IMG/VR virus record: IMGVR_UViG_3300005577_000036
Span: 1-61,794 of that record
DNA: 61,794 bases
Reading direction: 5' to 3' (one strand)
Source of the DNA: a virus
The notes under the pieces: model-generated
The model's database searches: none
What the model was told of the DNA's origin: nothing
The model's input: the letters and a program-made list of their open reading frames with translations, nothing else
Part shown: positions 21,952-29,401 of the stretch, piece after piece
Numbering within the stretch: position 1 is the first letter of the stretch
How the letters are laid out: every line of letters begins with the position of its first letter
Translations under genes and position numbers: made by a program

Positions 21952-22238
21952 ACTTTCACGGCGTTAATGTTTTCAACTGCTTCTTTTGTGCATGGCAATA
22001 CCTCAATTACCTGAGGTAGGTATACCCCATCTTCATCGGTGATGGTTACTGTGAATTTACAATCTGAAGGTCGCTTTGTTCCTTCAACCGCCAATTGGCT
22101 TAATGAAGCTGCACCCGACCAATACCACAATCTACGGGCGTTAGTGATGATAGCAACATCTTTCTCTAAACTTTTTACATTTCCCATCCAAACGCCTGCT
22201 GAATGAGTTCTTACGATTACTGTTTTGTTTTTGTACAT
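21939..22238 (-). CDS. DUF6948-type protein, 99 aa
   Basis: VIVRTHSAGVWMGNVKSLE, then NARRLWYWSGAASLSQLAVEG, and a final VIEVLPCTKEAVENI match the DUF6948 pattern (R..saGV..G, aRRLWyWsGA.SlsqlA..G, CkF, viE...ct..a). The family is common in phages; its function is not known. It overlaps the Gly-rich repeat gene. Confidence 0.75.
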   Translation of the reverse strand: MYKNKTVIVRTHSAGVWMGNVKSLEKDVAIITNARRLWYWSGAASLSQLAVEGTKRPSDCKFTVTITDEDGVYLPQVIEVLPCTKEAVENINAVKVWKI

Positions 22239-22267
22239 GATTTTGTTGTTTTAAATGTGTGATGGAT

Positions 22268-22429
22268 TTATTTAGAATAGTAATAAGCCTGATAAGGATG
22301 CCCAAAAACCAGGCAAAAGGTAACAAATGGCACAAACAGAATAAGAAAAGCAATAATGAGTTCATGTTCTGTTGCTGTGTTATCTACCACCCTTCTAAAG
22401 AGTGATGGAATGTAAAGTAGTTTTTTCAT
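22268..22429 (-). CDS. Small membrane protein, 53 aa
   Basis: ATG 22429 to TAA 22268. One strong TM helix (LIIAFLILFVPFVTFCLVFG). Overlaps the stop of the upstream 129-aa gene (ATGA). Unknown. Confidence 0.55.
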   Translation of the reverse strand: MKKLLYIPSLFRRVVDNTATEHELIIAFLILFVPFVTFCLVFGHPYQAYYYSK

Positions 22430-22815
22430 GATTTGTTGTTTGCGGTTTTTTGTAAATACTCAATATCGTGAGGATGGTAATAGCTTAGTTTATTTTTGTA
22501 ATACGCTATTGGGCGCTTAGGCTCAACCTCACCATTGACAACAGATTGCCAGTGACTAATGGATTTAAGCAGCACACGGGCTTGATATGGCTTTCTATTG
22601 TGGTGCATGTGGCTAACCATCTCGATATCCATAATCCCCTCAAATTCATCACAGGTAAATTCTGAAACACCAGTGTATATTCTACCTAATTCATCATACC
22701 CTGTGCAGGTATAAAAAACAGTGTGCTCTATTCTATCAACTTCTTGGACTTGCAAGTCATCAAATGTAACTTGCCATTGTTTACCCAATAGTGATTTGTA
22801 ATATGCTGTTTTCAT
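22426..22815 (-). CDS. Hypothetical protein, 129 aa
   Basis: Beta-rich (KQWQVTFDDLQVQEVDRIEH, VFYTCTGYDELGRIYTG). ATGA overlaps on both sides. Unknown. Confidence 0.5.
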   Translation of the reverse strand: MKTAYYKSLLGKQWQVTFDDLQVQEVDRIEHTVFYTCTGYDELGRIYTGVSEFTCDEFEGIMDIEMVSHMHHNRKPYQARVLLKSISHWQSVVNGEVEPKRPIAYYKNKLSYYHPHDIEYLQKTANNKS

Positions 22816-23057
22816 TTTCCATAAAATTTAACGTTAATAAAATTTGTTAATGTAATACCATGTAATTTACCCCTGCAATCCTTAATTCTAAATCCCCGGA
22901 TTAACATAGGGTTATGACCATCGTAAACCGGATTTATTACCCAGTGTGCCGGGATATCATACTCCTGAATGAGTTTAATTGCCTCCACAATAGATTTTGG
23001 CTTAACCTCATTCAGGGCAAACCCAATGGTTTTTATTTTACTGGTGGCGATGGTCAT
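22812..23057 (-). CDS. Hypothetical protein, 81 aa
   Basis: Small alpha/beta protein starting MTIATSKIKTIGFALNEVKP. ATGA overlap downstream. Unknown. Confidence 0.5.
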   Translation of the reverse strand: MTIATSKIKTIGFALNEVKPKSIVEAIKLIQEYDIPAHWVINPVYDGHNPMLIRGFRIKDCRGKLHGITLTNFINVKFYGK

Positions 23058-23125
23058 TGGTTTAGGGAAATTGTTTTTAAGCCTCCGTTTAGGGCAGAAT
23101 GTGTTTTGGTGAAAGTTGCTTAGCC

Positions 23126-23308
23126 CTATGGTTTGACTTCTTTTAGTGGCGAAAGGTCATTTAATAAACCTTCGATTACGATTTCAGCCTCTTTATTGAT
23201 TAATTCAATTGGCGTTTGTTTATTGTCCTTACTAAATAATATACCTCTTAAAAAGCGTCTTTTTAACGCCAGTTTTAAATTGTCTTCATCTAATTTGTAT
23301 TGTGACAT
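23126..23308 (-). CDS. Hypothetical protein, 60 aa
   Basis: Helical, charged (EDNLKLALKRRFLRGILFSK). Unknown. Confidence 0.45.
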   Translation of the reverse strand: MSQYKLDEDNLKLALKRRFLRGILFSKDNKQTPIELINKEAEIVIEGLLNDLSPLKEVKP

Positions 23309-23316
23309 AACTCTAA

Positions 23317-23511
23317 TTATTTAGCAGGTGTTAATTTACGTTCATCTATTGCGCCTACACTTCGGCCATTGTGCAGCAATTGAACCGAAATAAGCCCCGA
23401 TACGCGATTAATTGAACCAACATGATAAGTTATCCCGGCCGAGGCCTGAAATTGGTTGTGGTCAGCTATAACCCGTACAGGCTGGCCGTTGAAGAAGTTT
23501 GTTGTTGACAT
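23317..23511 (-). CDS. Hypothetical beta-rich protein, 64 aa
   Basis: FFNGQPVRVIADHNQFQASA and GLISVQLLHNGRSVGAIDER suggest an SH3/KOW-like small barrel; a guess from pattern only. Confidence 0.45.
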   Translation of the reverse strand: MSTTNFFNGQPVRVIADHNQFQASAGITYHVGSINRVSGLISVQLLHNGRSVGAIDERKLTPAK

Positions 23512-23535
23512 TGTGTGATGATTTTAAAATTGTGA

Positions 23536-23751
23536 TTATTGAGTTATTAACATGCCCTTTAAGAAACCTATAAACTCACTATCATTGGTTATAATACTAC
23601 CAATACATTTATATTCTTTTTCCTCTGTTTTTAGCCAATGTCCTAATCCAGTCCATTGACGGCTAACTAAAACTTTCCCTGCTTTTGCCCTTTGTTCGTT
23701 CAGGGCTATTATCAAATCTTTAATTTGATCCGATTTGCTATATCTTTTCAT
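23536..23751 (-). CDS. Hypothetical protein, 71 aa
   Basis: Basic N-terminus (MKRYSKSDQIKDLIIALNEQ). ATGA overlap with the 50-aa ORF upstream. Unknown. Confidence 0.45.
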   Translation of the reverse strand: MKRYSKSDQIKDLIIALNEQRAKAGKVLVSRQWTGLGHWLKTEEKEYKCIGSIITNDSEFIGFLKGMLITQ

Positions 23752-23900
23752 TTTATTACTCTTAAATGGTTAATACAAGTTGGTTGACTGATTTGTGACT
23801 GAGCGTAAATTTTAGCACGCTCTTTTGTTAATCCTGTTGCTAAAGCTACATTATAGTGGTAAGCTAATACTGGGTAATCGCTTTGTTCCTGTGCGCTCAT
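23748..23900 (-). CDS. Hypothetical protein, 50 aa
   Basis: ATG 23900 to TGA 23748, with ATGA overlaps at both ends, which is strong support for so short a frame. YHYNVALATGLTKERAKIYA, then QSQISQPTC. Unknown. Confidence 0.55.
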   Translation of the reverse strand: MSAQEQSDYPVLAYHYNVALATGLTKERAKIYAQSQISQPTCINHLRVIK

Positions 23901-24334
23901 GCTGTTTTTAATTTAGTATAAGCCTTTGAAACATATTGTAAATTGTTATGGATAAAAGTTTTTGCCATTAATTCATCTTTGGCCGTCTTTTGTAGGATAT
24001 TTAATAGCCTGGATTGCTCATCTAAATGGCGTTCCATTGCACACTGCCAATATTTTTTACCGTTTAATTTATAGCCTAAACACATAACGCCGTGTTTGTT
24101 TAAGTGCAGCGTAAATGTATCTACTTTTCCAGTGTGGCTGTAAGTATGTTCAAATTCATATTCGCCCTTAGTGTACATTTTAACCACCGTAGCGACTTCT
24201 TTATCAAATCCGGCTAATGTACCACCAGCGCTAAATAAAGAGGCTGTAATGACCTTATTTACGGTTAGTTTTTGATTTGTTGCCAATAATCCATCTATAA
24301 CAGATTGAATACGGTTAAATAATTCTGTAGTCAT
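23897..24334 (-). CDS. Hypothetical protein, 145 aa
   Basis: Start set at ATG 24334 rather than the longer frame from 24391, because it is preceded by AAAACCTCTCAA exactly as two genes upstream (25263, 25513), and the upstream extension overlaps a structured leader. Soluble protein with YTKGEYEFEHTYSHTGKVDT and KAYTKLKTA. Unknown function. Confidence 0.55.
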   Translation of the reverse strand: MTTELFNRIQSVIDGLLATNQKLTVNKVITASLFSAGGTLAGFDKEVATVVKMYTKGEYEFEHTYSHTGKVDTFTLHLNKHGVMCLGYKLNGKKYWQCAMERHLDEQSRLLNILQKTAKDELMAKTFIHNNLQYVSKAYTKLKTA

Positions 24335-24431
24335 TTTTTGAGAGGTTTTTAAATAGGAAACATTTCCTACCAGTTCAGCCTCCACAACCAATTAAGGCAG
24401 GGAGGCGAACGGCCATTGAGAAACCTCTCAA
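24335..24431 (-). promoter_or_regulatory. Leader with mutually exclusive RNA folds
   Basis: Minus-strand RNA holds TTGAGAGGTTT (24431-24421) and, just before the ATG at 24334, its exact complement AAACCTCTCAA (24348-24338), an 11-bp pairing that would cover the start region. TTGAGA-GGTT-TCTCAA (24431-24416) is a competing local hairpin using the same bases. GCCTCC/GGAGGC and TAGGAAA/TTTCCTA hairpins lie between. Such a choice is typical of riboswitches or protein-sensing leaders; the ligand is unknown. Confidence 0.5.
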
Positions 24432-24447
24432 CGAAACTCAAAGGATC

Positions 24448-25263
24448 TTATTTAAATTCTATATCGTATTTAGCTGTAAAGCCTATTTCAGTAAGTTTAA
24501 CATTTAGTTTTGTTTGTTCGGGCTTAGTAATTGGCTCCCTCCATCCAAAGCAAAACTTTTTAGTATGTGTGTAATAAATTACATTATTAAAATCTATATC
24601 ATTATCTATTAACAGGCTGTAAGCATCATACTCAATTTGTGCAGATTCTATTTTATTCTTAATATCTTTCAATTTGCTGTTTTGAGCCTTTTTAAGGCGC
24701 TCTAAGCGCGATATTTGTTGTGCTGTATTGTAATCATTAACCAAATAATCAGGGACGCTCTTAGAGGCTTTAAATGTGTGATCATTAACACTGATCGGGC
24801 GCAATTGTAACAATCTTAAGTCGTCTAATTTTAGGTATTCACTACCCAAACATTTGGTACAATATTTCAAATCTGTATTTAGATATTGAGCCCCGCAATA
24901 ACCGCAAGCACATGTATTTTGACGTATTGCTATCATTTCAGGCGTTTGTGTTAACCACATGCCCTGTTTTATCTTATTATTTGGATAAATAGCTTCTTCC
25001 CAATCAAAAACCCTTAACCCGTTATCACTTGTGATAGTTGGGGCGGTATTCCACTGATTGTTAAACAAATATTTTGTTTCCAGTTCAATAGAGAGGCCAT
25101 TTAATGGCGATATAAGGTTGTTATAATAGTTGCTATTGCCTGAACTAATGTTATCAAATAAAGTTAAACCTTGGGATTTTAAAGAGGTTTTTAACTTGTC
25201 ATAGGCGATAAATTCAGCCTCATTTGAAATGTCGAATTTGTAGTAGTTTACTGTAGTTGTCAT
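24448..25263 (-). CDS. Zinc-ribbon containing hypothetical protein, 271 aa
   Basis: CACGYCGAQYLNTDLKYCTKC (residues ~118-138) is a treble-clef/zinc-ribbon type site. C-terminal coiled coil (ISRLERLKKAQNSKLKDIKN). The ATG at 25263 follows the shared AAAACCTCTCAA motif. Probably one of the first expressed genes of the left arm. Function unknown. Confidence 0.55.
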   Translation of the reverse strand: MTTTVNYYKFDISNEAEFIAYDKLKTSLKSQGLTLFDNISSGNSNYYNNLISPLNGLSIELETKYLFNNQWNTAPTITSDNGLRVFDWEEAIYPNNKIKQGMWLTQTPEMIAIRQNTCACGYCGAQYLNTDLKYCTKCLGSEYLKLDDLRLLQLRPISVNDHTFKASKSVPDYLVNDYNTAQQISRLERLKKAQNSKLKDIKNKIESAQIEYDAYSLLIDNDIDFNNVIYYTHTKKFCFGWREPITKPEQTKLNVKLTEIGFTAKYDIEFK

Positions 25264-25264
25264 G

Positions 25265-25276
25265 TTGAGAGGTTTT
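25265..25276 (-). promoter_or_regulatory. Shared start-site motif AAAACCTCTCAA (copy 2)
   Basis: On the minus strand the motif ends one base before ATG 25263. Copies precede three early genes (24338-24349, 25265-25276, 25516-25527), all with ATGAC just after. It does not resemble a Shine-Dalgarno sequence, being closer to its complement. A common translational control site is likely. Confidence 0.5.
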
Positions 25277-25288
25277 AAAGAAAGTGAT

Positions 25289-25513
25289 TTAATTGATATA
25301 TGATAAAAATTGTTCAGTAGTTAGTCCAAATGTATTTTTAATAGTCCCCGGCATAAATGAGTGTTGTGAGCGGCACACTTCCTCACCGTTCGTTGCGGTT
25401 AAGACATAATACATACCCTCATCCAGAATATCGGCCTCAATCTCTAAAAGGATAGTATTATCAGGCAAATTAATTGCTGAATTTGTATTGGTGTATAAAA
25501 ATTTACTTGTCAT
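25289..25513 (-). CDS. Hypothetical protein, 74 aa
   Basis: Beta-rich, ends FGLTTEQFLSYIN. The ATG follows the shared AAAACCTCTCAA motif at 25516-25527. Unknown. Confidence 0.5.
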   Translation of the reverse strand: MTSKFLYTNTNSAINLPDNTILLEIEADILDEGMYYVLTATNGEEVCRSQHSFMPGTIKNTFGLTTEQFLSYIN

Positions 25514-25515
25514 GA

Positions 25516-25527
25516 TTGAGAGGTTTT
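25516..25527 (-). promoter_or_regulatory. Shared start-site motif AAAACCTCTCAA (copy 3)
   Basis: Same 12-base element two bases before ATG 25513; see the copies before 24334 and 25263. Confidence 0.5.
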
Positions 25528-25554
25528 AATTTGTTAATGTTGTGTTGCTAATTT

Positions 25555-25640
25555 ATTACAAAGCATCGTTGTGATGGTAACGCCCTGTACCGCCAAATCC
25601 CCAACCTGATCAGGGTACGGGGTGCGCTGCAAAACTTAGC
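25555..25640 (-). other. GC-rich structured intergenic element
   Basis: In the gap between the 74-aa and 130-aa genes, minus strand CCCCGTACC pairs with GGTACAGGG (one mismatch) around a loop containing the palindrome CCTGATCAGG. The arm GTACAGGGCG is shared with the long hairpin at 14526-14639. No ORF. Confidence 0.4.
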
Positions 25641-25654
25641 AGGTAAAACAGGTC

Positions 25655-26047
25655 TTAATGTATTATGATTTTTCTGATCATTTGCGCCTGAACACGTTTG
25701 GCATAAACTTTAGGATTAACACCGTTGTTATATGCTTTTAGCAATTCTTTTGTGCCTTTTTTAACCCTTACCAAATATACATAAGGGCAAAGAGTTACCT
25801 CTTTTGTTTCAGGGTTTGTTTGTGGCATTAAATCAACCTCGACTATTTTATATTCTAACCCAGTATTGTCGTAAGTAACAGTGCTGTCTACTCTTATTTG
25901 AATACTTACAACTTCTAAAAATGCCCTATACATTCTTTCGTATAAGATCTTTTCTTTTACTTGAAGATCGCTTTTTATTTCTTGCACCTCATCGTGCATA
26001 GCTAAAAATAAATGACCTGAATTAACTAATTGATTGTTGGTTTTCAT
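25655..26047 (-). CDS. First gene of the minus-strand early arm, 130 aa
   Basis: Starts at ATG 26047, about 50 nt downstream of the paired element 26096/26124. N-terminal helix (HLFLAMHDEVQEIKSDLQVK), then beta strands (VTYDNTGLEYKIVEVDLMPQ) and a Lys-rich helical end. As first gene of the arm it should be made very early. Function unknown. Confidence 0.55.
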   Translation of the reverse strand: MKTNNQLVNSGHLFLAMHDEVQEIKSDLQVKEKILYERMYRAFLEVVSIQIRVDSTVTYDNTGLEYKIVEVDLMPQTNPETKEVTLCPYVYLVRVKKGTKELLKAYNNGVNPKVYAKRVQAQMIRKIIIH

Positions 26048-26095
26048 AACTGCTAAGTTTTAATGTTGTGATAAGCTTAATTGCTAACCATGATT

Positions 26096-26145
26096 CAAAT
26101 ATCGGCATCATTATTTAATTACACAAATATCGGCATCATTATTTA
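26096..26145 (-). promoter_or_regulatory. Paired control element, 28-bp spacing (copy pair 2)
   Basis: Two identical 22-bp sites start at 26096 and 26124 (CAAATATC, GGCATC, ATTATTTA in order) with a 6-bp spacer. On the minus strand each ends GATATTTG, one base off a TAnnTTTG box, facing the gene at 26047. The 28-bp period equals that at 19495/19523. Probably tandem operators or promoter boxes for the left arm. Confidence 0.6.
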
Positions 26146-26149
26146 CACC

Positions 26150-27100
26150 GTTATAACTAAATAGAATATCGCACCCTTTAAACACCACATTTAAACACTT
26201 CAACATAACGTACAGTTATAACCAAACATCATTATATCATTACATAACCAGTAACACCCATAACCCACATATCCCATTATCTATTTTATACCCATATATA
26301 ACGCCATTGCCTGCCATATAAACAAACATTACATTTATAACATCCTAAACACCAATAACCTTTTATAGCCCCCTATATCCCTCCTAACACCCCTTAATAC
26401 AGTATATCAGGTATTTAAACATATTCATTGATGTGCTTTTTAACAAATCAAACTAATTTTATCAGTTTTAACTTGTTTATATGGGGTTATTATCCCTCAA
26501 TTTTACCTTTGTTCCCATTGTAAAAACAAAAGTGTTTCACCGGTGGATAAAGTGTATTCACGTATGTTTAAATGGGGTTTTTGGTAATGACTTGTAGCAA
26601 CTGGAATCAAGGTTAAACCATTGTAATGACAGGTATCATTTTAAAGCCTGTAAATAACGTTTCACTTTTACCAATGGTAAACACCCTTAACACAGTTAAC
26701 ACGCCTTAAACAGGTTATAACATGGTAACATGGTCAAAAGGTTTATCGCCATTGATACAGTTTATCTCCCTTAGATCATGTTGCCTATTGCTAAAAGTGT
26801 TTACATGGGTACCCCGGTTCTGGGTTTCCGTTCTCTTTTGGTCATGTGGGTAATGGTTCATGGGGGGATAATCCCACATATCAGAGTGTGTGAAAAAAAA
26901 TAAAAAATTATTTTGGGGAGGATGGGTGTGTTAAACTTATTGGCCAGGATTAAATGGTTAAATAAATACTACTTAGAATACTATAAGAGAAATGTTTTAT
27001 TATTGATTGATTTACAGGTAATTAAGTAAATAAAAATGCTGGTATACTGTGAAAAATGCTGATATGTTAGCAATTAATGTTATCATATCAGCACAATTAC
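26150..27100. other. Divergent control region and probable replication origin
   Basis: About 1 kb with no ORF between the two transcription arms. 26161-26400 is strikingly G-poor on the plus strand (about 72 C to 9 G by my count), while 26800-26950 is G-rich, so skew changes sign inside. It contains a near DnaA box (TTATCCACC on the minus strand, 26542-26550), the palindromes TTTACC-AAT-GGTAAA (26667-26681) and GGGATAATCCC (26865-26875), an outer ATGTGGG/CCCACAT hairpin (26844-26879), and AT-rich stretches. The RepL-like initiator is next to it. Confidence 0.5.
27033..27093 (+). repeat. Repeats and 10-bp inverted repeat before the initiator promoter
   Basis: AAAATGCTGGTATAC and AAAATGCTGATATG are near-direct repeats; the second pairs with CATATCAGCA at 27084-27093 (TGCTGATATG, 27057-27066). 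The site lies just upstream of the -33 element at 27101, a good place for an operator or for iterons bound by the initiator. Confidence 0.5.
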
Positions 27101-27130
27101 TTGTTTTGTATATAATAAACTGTATATTTG
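27101..27130 (+). promoter_or_regulatory. Promoter of the right early operon
   Basis: TTG (27101-27103), 19-nt spacer, TATATTTG (27123-27130): a full match to the Bacteroidetes vegetative promoter. It overlaps the TTG codons that could start the longest RepL frame, so the true start must be downstream (GTG 27158). Confidence 0.7.
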
Positions 27131-27157
27131 TTGTATAATTATTTATACAGTATTAAT

Positions 27158-27655
27158 GTGGGTAATGTTAAAGGATTAAAAAGACCGGCACAGCGAAAGC
27201 AGTTTATAGGTACCCGTGAATATGTTGACATGGATACTGGCGAACTCACAAAAAGTGAGGGGATATATAAAGCAACAGCAAAAAAAATAAACTACATAAT
27301 GATGTTTTTAGACGAGGTAAATATTACAGAGGTTCTTTCCGGGCTTGGTAGTTCGGGAAAGGTATTGGCATTTATACTGAAAGAGTATAATGATAAAGAC
27401 AATATGTTCTATTTCAGTACAAGCAATAAGGAGCGCATGGTTGAACGATTGGGTTTGAGTATAGGCACAGTAAGGTCAAGCGTAAAAGAGTTCTCTGAGA
27501 GTGGTCTATTGTGCCATGTAAGGGGTGCTGAATACATGCTTAACCCGAGTGTGTATTACAAAGGGGATTTAGGGAAACGTGGTGACTTTATTGCTAAATA
27601 CGATGAGTATAGAAAAGAGTTTGAAATAAAGAAACTAAAAAAGGTAAACGTATGA
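27158..27655 (+). CDS. RepL/wHTH-type replication initiator
   Basis: 165 aa from GTG 27158 (VGNVKGLKRPAQRKQ). The helix-turn-helix region runs SSGKVLAFILKEYNDKDNMF then NKERMVERLGLSIGTVRSSV, followed by GLLCHVRGAEYMLNPSVYYKG; the last part (Y.lNP..y.kG) is typical of RepL-type plasmid and phage replication proteins. It would bind the adjacent repeats and recruit host replication factors. It could alternatively act mainly as a repressor of its own promoter. Confidence 0.7.
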   Translation: MGNVKGLKRPAQRKQFIGTREYVDMDTGELTKSEGIYKATAKKINYIMMFLDEVNITEVLSGLGSSGKVLAFILKEYNDKDNMFYFSTSNKERMVERLGLSIGTVRSSVKEFSESGLLCHVRGAEYMLNPSVYYKGDLGKRGDFIAKYDEYRKEFEIKKLKKVNV

Positions 27656-27903
27656 CGATAGTTAAACTGGTTCGTAGTTGCCACGGCAGGAGTGCATGGG
27701 CTATGTATGAAATGAAGGGTTACAGAATGGATGTTTATGTACGCCATAATGTTGCTTGCAAAAAAGATTATGATAGTGGCGTTACTGTTAGTTGTTATGT
27801 AAAGCCTAAAAACGAGGATTTGTCAATGAGGCAAAGAGCTGAGTTTACAGACTATGCAGCGTTTATTGAGTTTAGAAAAATGATTACTTATTCACTTAAT
27901 TAA
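27652..27903 (+). CDS. Hypothetical protein, 83 aa
   Basis: ATGA overlap with repL-like gene, so co-translated. Beta-rich with four cysteines. Unknown. Confidence 0.5.
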   Translation: MTIVKLVRSCHGRSAWAMYEMKGYRMDVYVRHNVACKKDYDSGVTVSCYVKPKNEDLSMRQRAEFTDYAAFIEFRKMITYSLN

Positions 27904-27907
27904 AACC

Positions 27908-28135
27908 ATGACAACAATAGAAACAATACAGGTAACATTTGGCGCAGTGATGGATGGTGCTGCACTGGTGGCTATAGCGTTAATCCCGGTAATGAACCGT
28001 AGGATACGTAAACAGGAACAAATGGAGCGTATATGGCGTAAGATTGAGAAACAGTTAGACTTTGAGCCTATGTACTGGTGGGAAAAGGAAGAGCAAGCCG
28101 ACCAATGGTATGAATGTGATATGGAAAATAAATAA
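27908..28135 (+). CDS. Single-TM hypothetical protein, 75 aa
   Basis: N-terminal hydrophobic stretch (GAVMDGAALVAIALIPVM) then a basic and later acidic soluble tail. Unknown. Confidence 0.5.
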   Translation: MTTIETIQVTFGAVMDGAALVAIALIPVMNRRIRKQEQMERIWRKIEKQLDFEPMYWWEKEEQADQWYECDMENK

Positions 28136-28158
28136 CTAAAACACAAAATAAACACAAC

Positions 28159-28434
28159 ATGGAAAAAACAATTTACGAGCAAGCAATTGAAATGTTTGGC
28201 GTTGAGAAGCAAACAGATATGCTGATTGAGGAAATGGCTGAACTTACTCAAGCGTTATTAAAGAATCGCCGTGATCCGTTAAATGAAGCTAAAGAACAAA
28301 ATATTTATGAAGAGATAGCTGATGTTGAAATAGTGTTGGCACAAATAAAATCTGTTTTACGGTGGCAATATCTGCTTGATGAATATAAGAAACACAAGTT
28401 AAGTAAACTGGAATCACTAATCAATAAACCATGA
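28159..28434 (+). CDS. MazG-like nucleotide pyrophosphohydrolase
   Basis: 91 aa. EEMAELTQALLK (~residues 24-35) and EEIADVEIVLAQIK (~54-67) provide the EE...E and ExxD metal-binding motifs of the all-alpha MazG/NTP-PPase superfamily. It hydrolyses NTPs to NMP and PPi; phage copies may lower alarmone or non-canonical dNTP levels during infection. The ATGA overlap with the next gene puts it in the right early operon. Confidence 0.8.
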   Translation: MEKTIYEQAIEMFGVEKQTDMLIEEMAELTQALLKNRRDPLNEAKEQNIYEEIADVEIVLAQIKSVLRWQYLLDEYKKHKLSKLESLINKP

Positions 28435-28613
28435 GCATCCAAATATACCCCGATGCACTGGCACTCAGTATAACAGGATATGAGGCCGAATGCTGTATAT
28501 TTTGCGGAAATCAGACCTGTTACTGGAACGAGGAAACAAATCGTCCCTGTTGCCCTCAATGCAGTATCCTGCACGAACCTGAAGAAATACCTAACGCACC
28601 ACATAATTATTGA
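28431..28613 (+). CDS. Zinc-finger-like protein, 60 aa
   Basis: CCIFCGNQTC and CCPQCS supply about seven cysteines in CxxC pairs. ATGA overlap with MazG. Unknown role, likely metal binding. Confidence 0.6.
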   Translation: MSIQIYPDALALSITGYEAECCIFCGNQTCYWNEETNRPCCPQCSILHEPEEIPNAPHNY

Positions 28614-28618
28614 ACAAT

Positions 28619-28933
28619 ATGGAATGGATAAACATAAAAGATAAATTGCCTGATAATGAGAACTGGGTTAGAGTATGTTTAAATAATCAACCAAGTGTTA
28701 TACCCTGCTGTTATAGTGGAAGCCGATGGTATGAGTATAGAGGTTCAACTTTACATATACCGGAGGTAACCCACTGGAAAGAATTTAACAATGAACCACC
28801 ACACCAACCAAAGTTAATTTGGCAGTTCATTTCAAAGAAAAACGAAAATACAGACTGGACAGATTTATCAGATGATGAGTACGAACAAGTAAAACATCTG
28901 GCAAGATTTGAATTTAGGCAAGTAGAAAAGTAA
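28619..28933 (+). CDS. DUF551-type protein, 104 aa
   Basis: Start at ATG 28619 (MEWINIKDKLPDNENWVRVC); the three upstream codons would need TTG. W..i.dklP....WV.V and IPEVTHWKEF match the DUF551 pattern frequent in phages. Function unknown. Confidence 0.7.
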   Translation: MEWINIKDKLPDNENWVRVCLNNQPSVIPCCYSGSRWYEYRGSTLHIPEVTHWKEFNNEPPHQPKLIWQFISKKNENTDWTDLSDDEYEQVKHLARFEFRQVEK

Positions 28934-28937
28934 AACG

Positions 28938-29381
28938 ATGGCACAGGAATTACGTTACATATTCCAAATAGAGAATGGAGTTGGCAGGATAATTAACCGT
29001 AATGGCTTCGACAAGGACGTACAAGACATTCAAAATGGTAAATGGATACTTACCCTCAAAAAGTATCAAAAGTCCCGCACAACGGCTCAAAACTCTTATT
29101 ACCACGCCGTAGTAGTGCCAAGTGTAAGGGACGGTTTGATAGATTTAGGTTTCGCCAAACATTCATTAAGCCTTGAAACTGTTCACGAAATGCTTAAGCA
29201 AAAGTTTCTACAGGAAGATATGGCAAATGAAGATGGAGTTTATATCAGTATCACAAAATCAACAACTGAACTTTCGACAACAGATTTCATGAATTATATT
29301 GATGAAATACAAAGATGGGCAAACGAATTTCTTAATATTGTAATTCCAAATCCAGGCGAACAATCACAAATTAATTATTAA
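28938..29381 (+). CDS. NinB-like recombination protein
   Basis: 147 aa. KSRTTAQNSYYHAVVVP, LETVHEMLKQKFL, STTELSTTDFMNYIDEIQRW and IVIPNPGE follow the NinB pattern (QN..Yh, H..lK..fl, sTt.L...eF..yid.i..wa.e.l.i.iP.P). Lambda NinB/Orf is a ssDNA/SSB-interacting recombination mediator. Works logically with RusA and the SSB-like protein on the other arm. Confidence 0.8.
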   Translation: MAQELRYIFQIENGVGRIINRNGFDKDVQDIQNGKWILTLKKYQKSRTTAQNSYYHAVVVPSVRDGLIDLGFAKHSLSLETVHEMLKQKFLQEDMANEDGVYISITKSTTELSTTDFMNYIDEIQRWANEFLNIVIPNPGEQSQINY

Positions 29382-29401
29382 AAATCATAAACAACACAAC
29401 A

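Noticed and set aside
21160-22238. Diversity-generating retroelement
   Set aside because: No reverse transcriptase and no template/variable repeat pair were seen in the window.
27128-27157. Longer N-terminus of the RepL-like protein from TTG
   Set aside because: The TTG codons lie in the promoter -7 box and at the expected transcription start; GTG 27158 is the first usable start.
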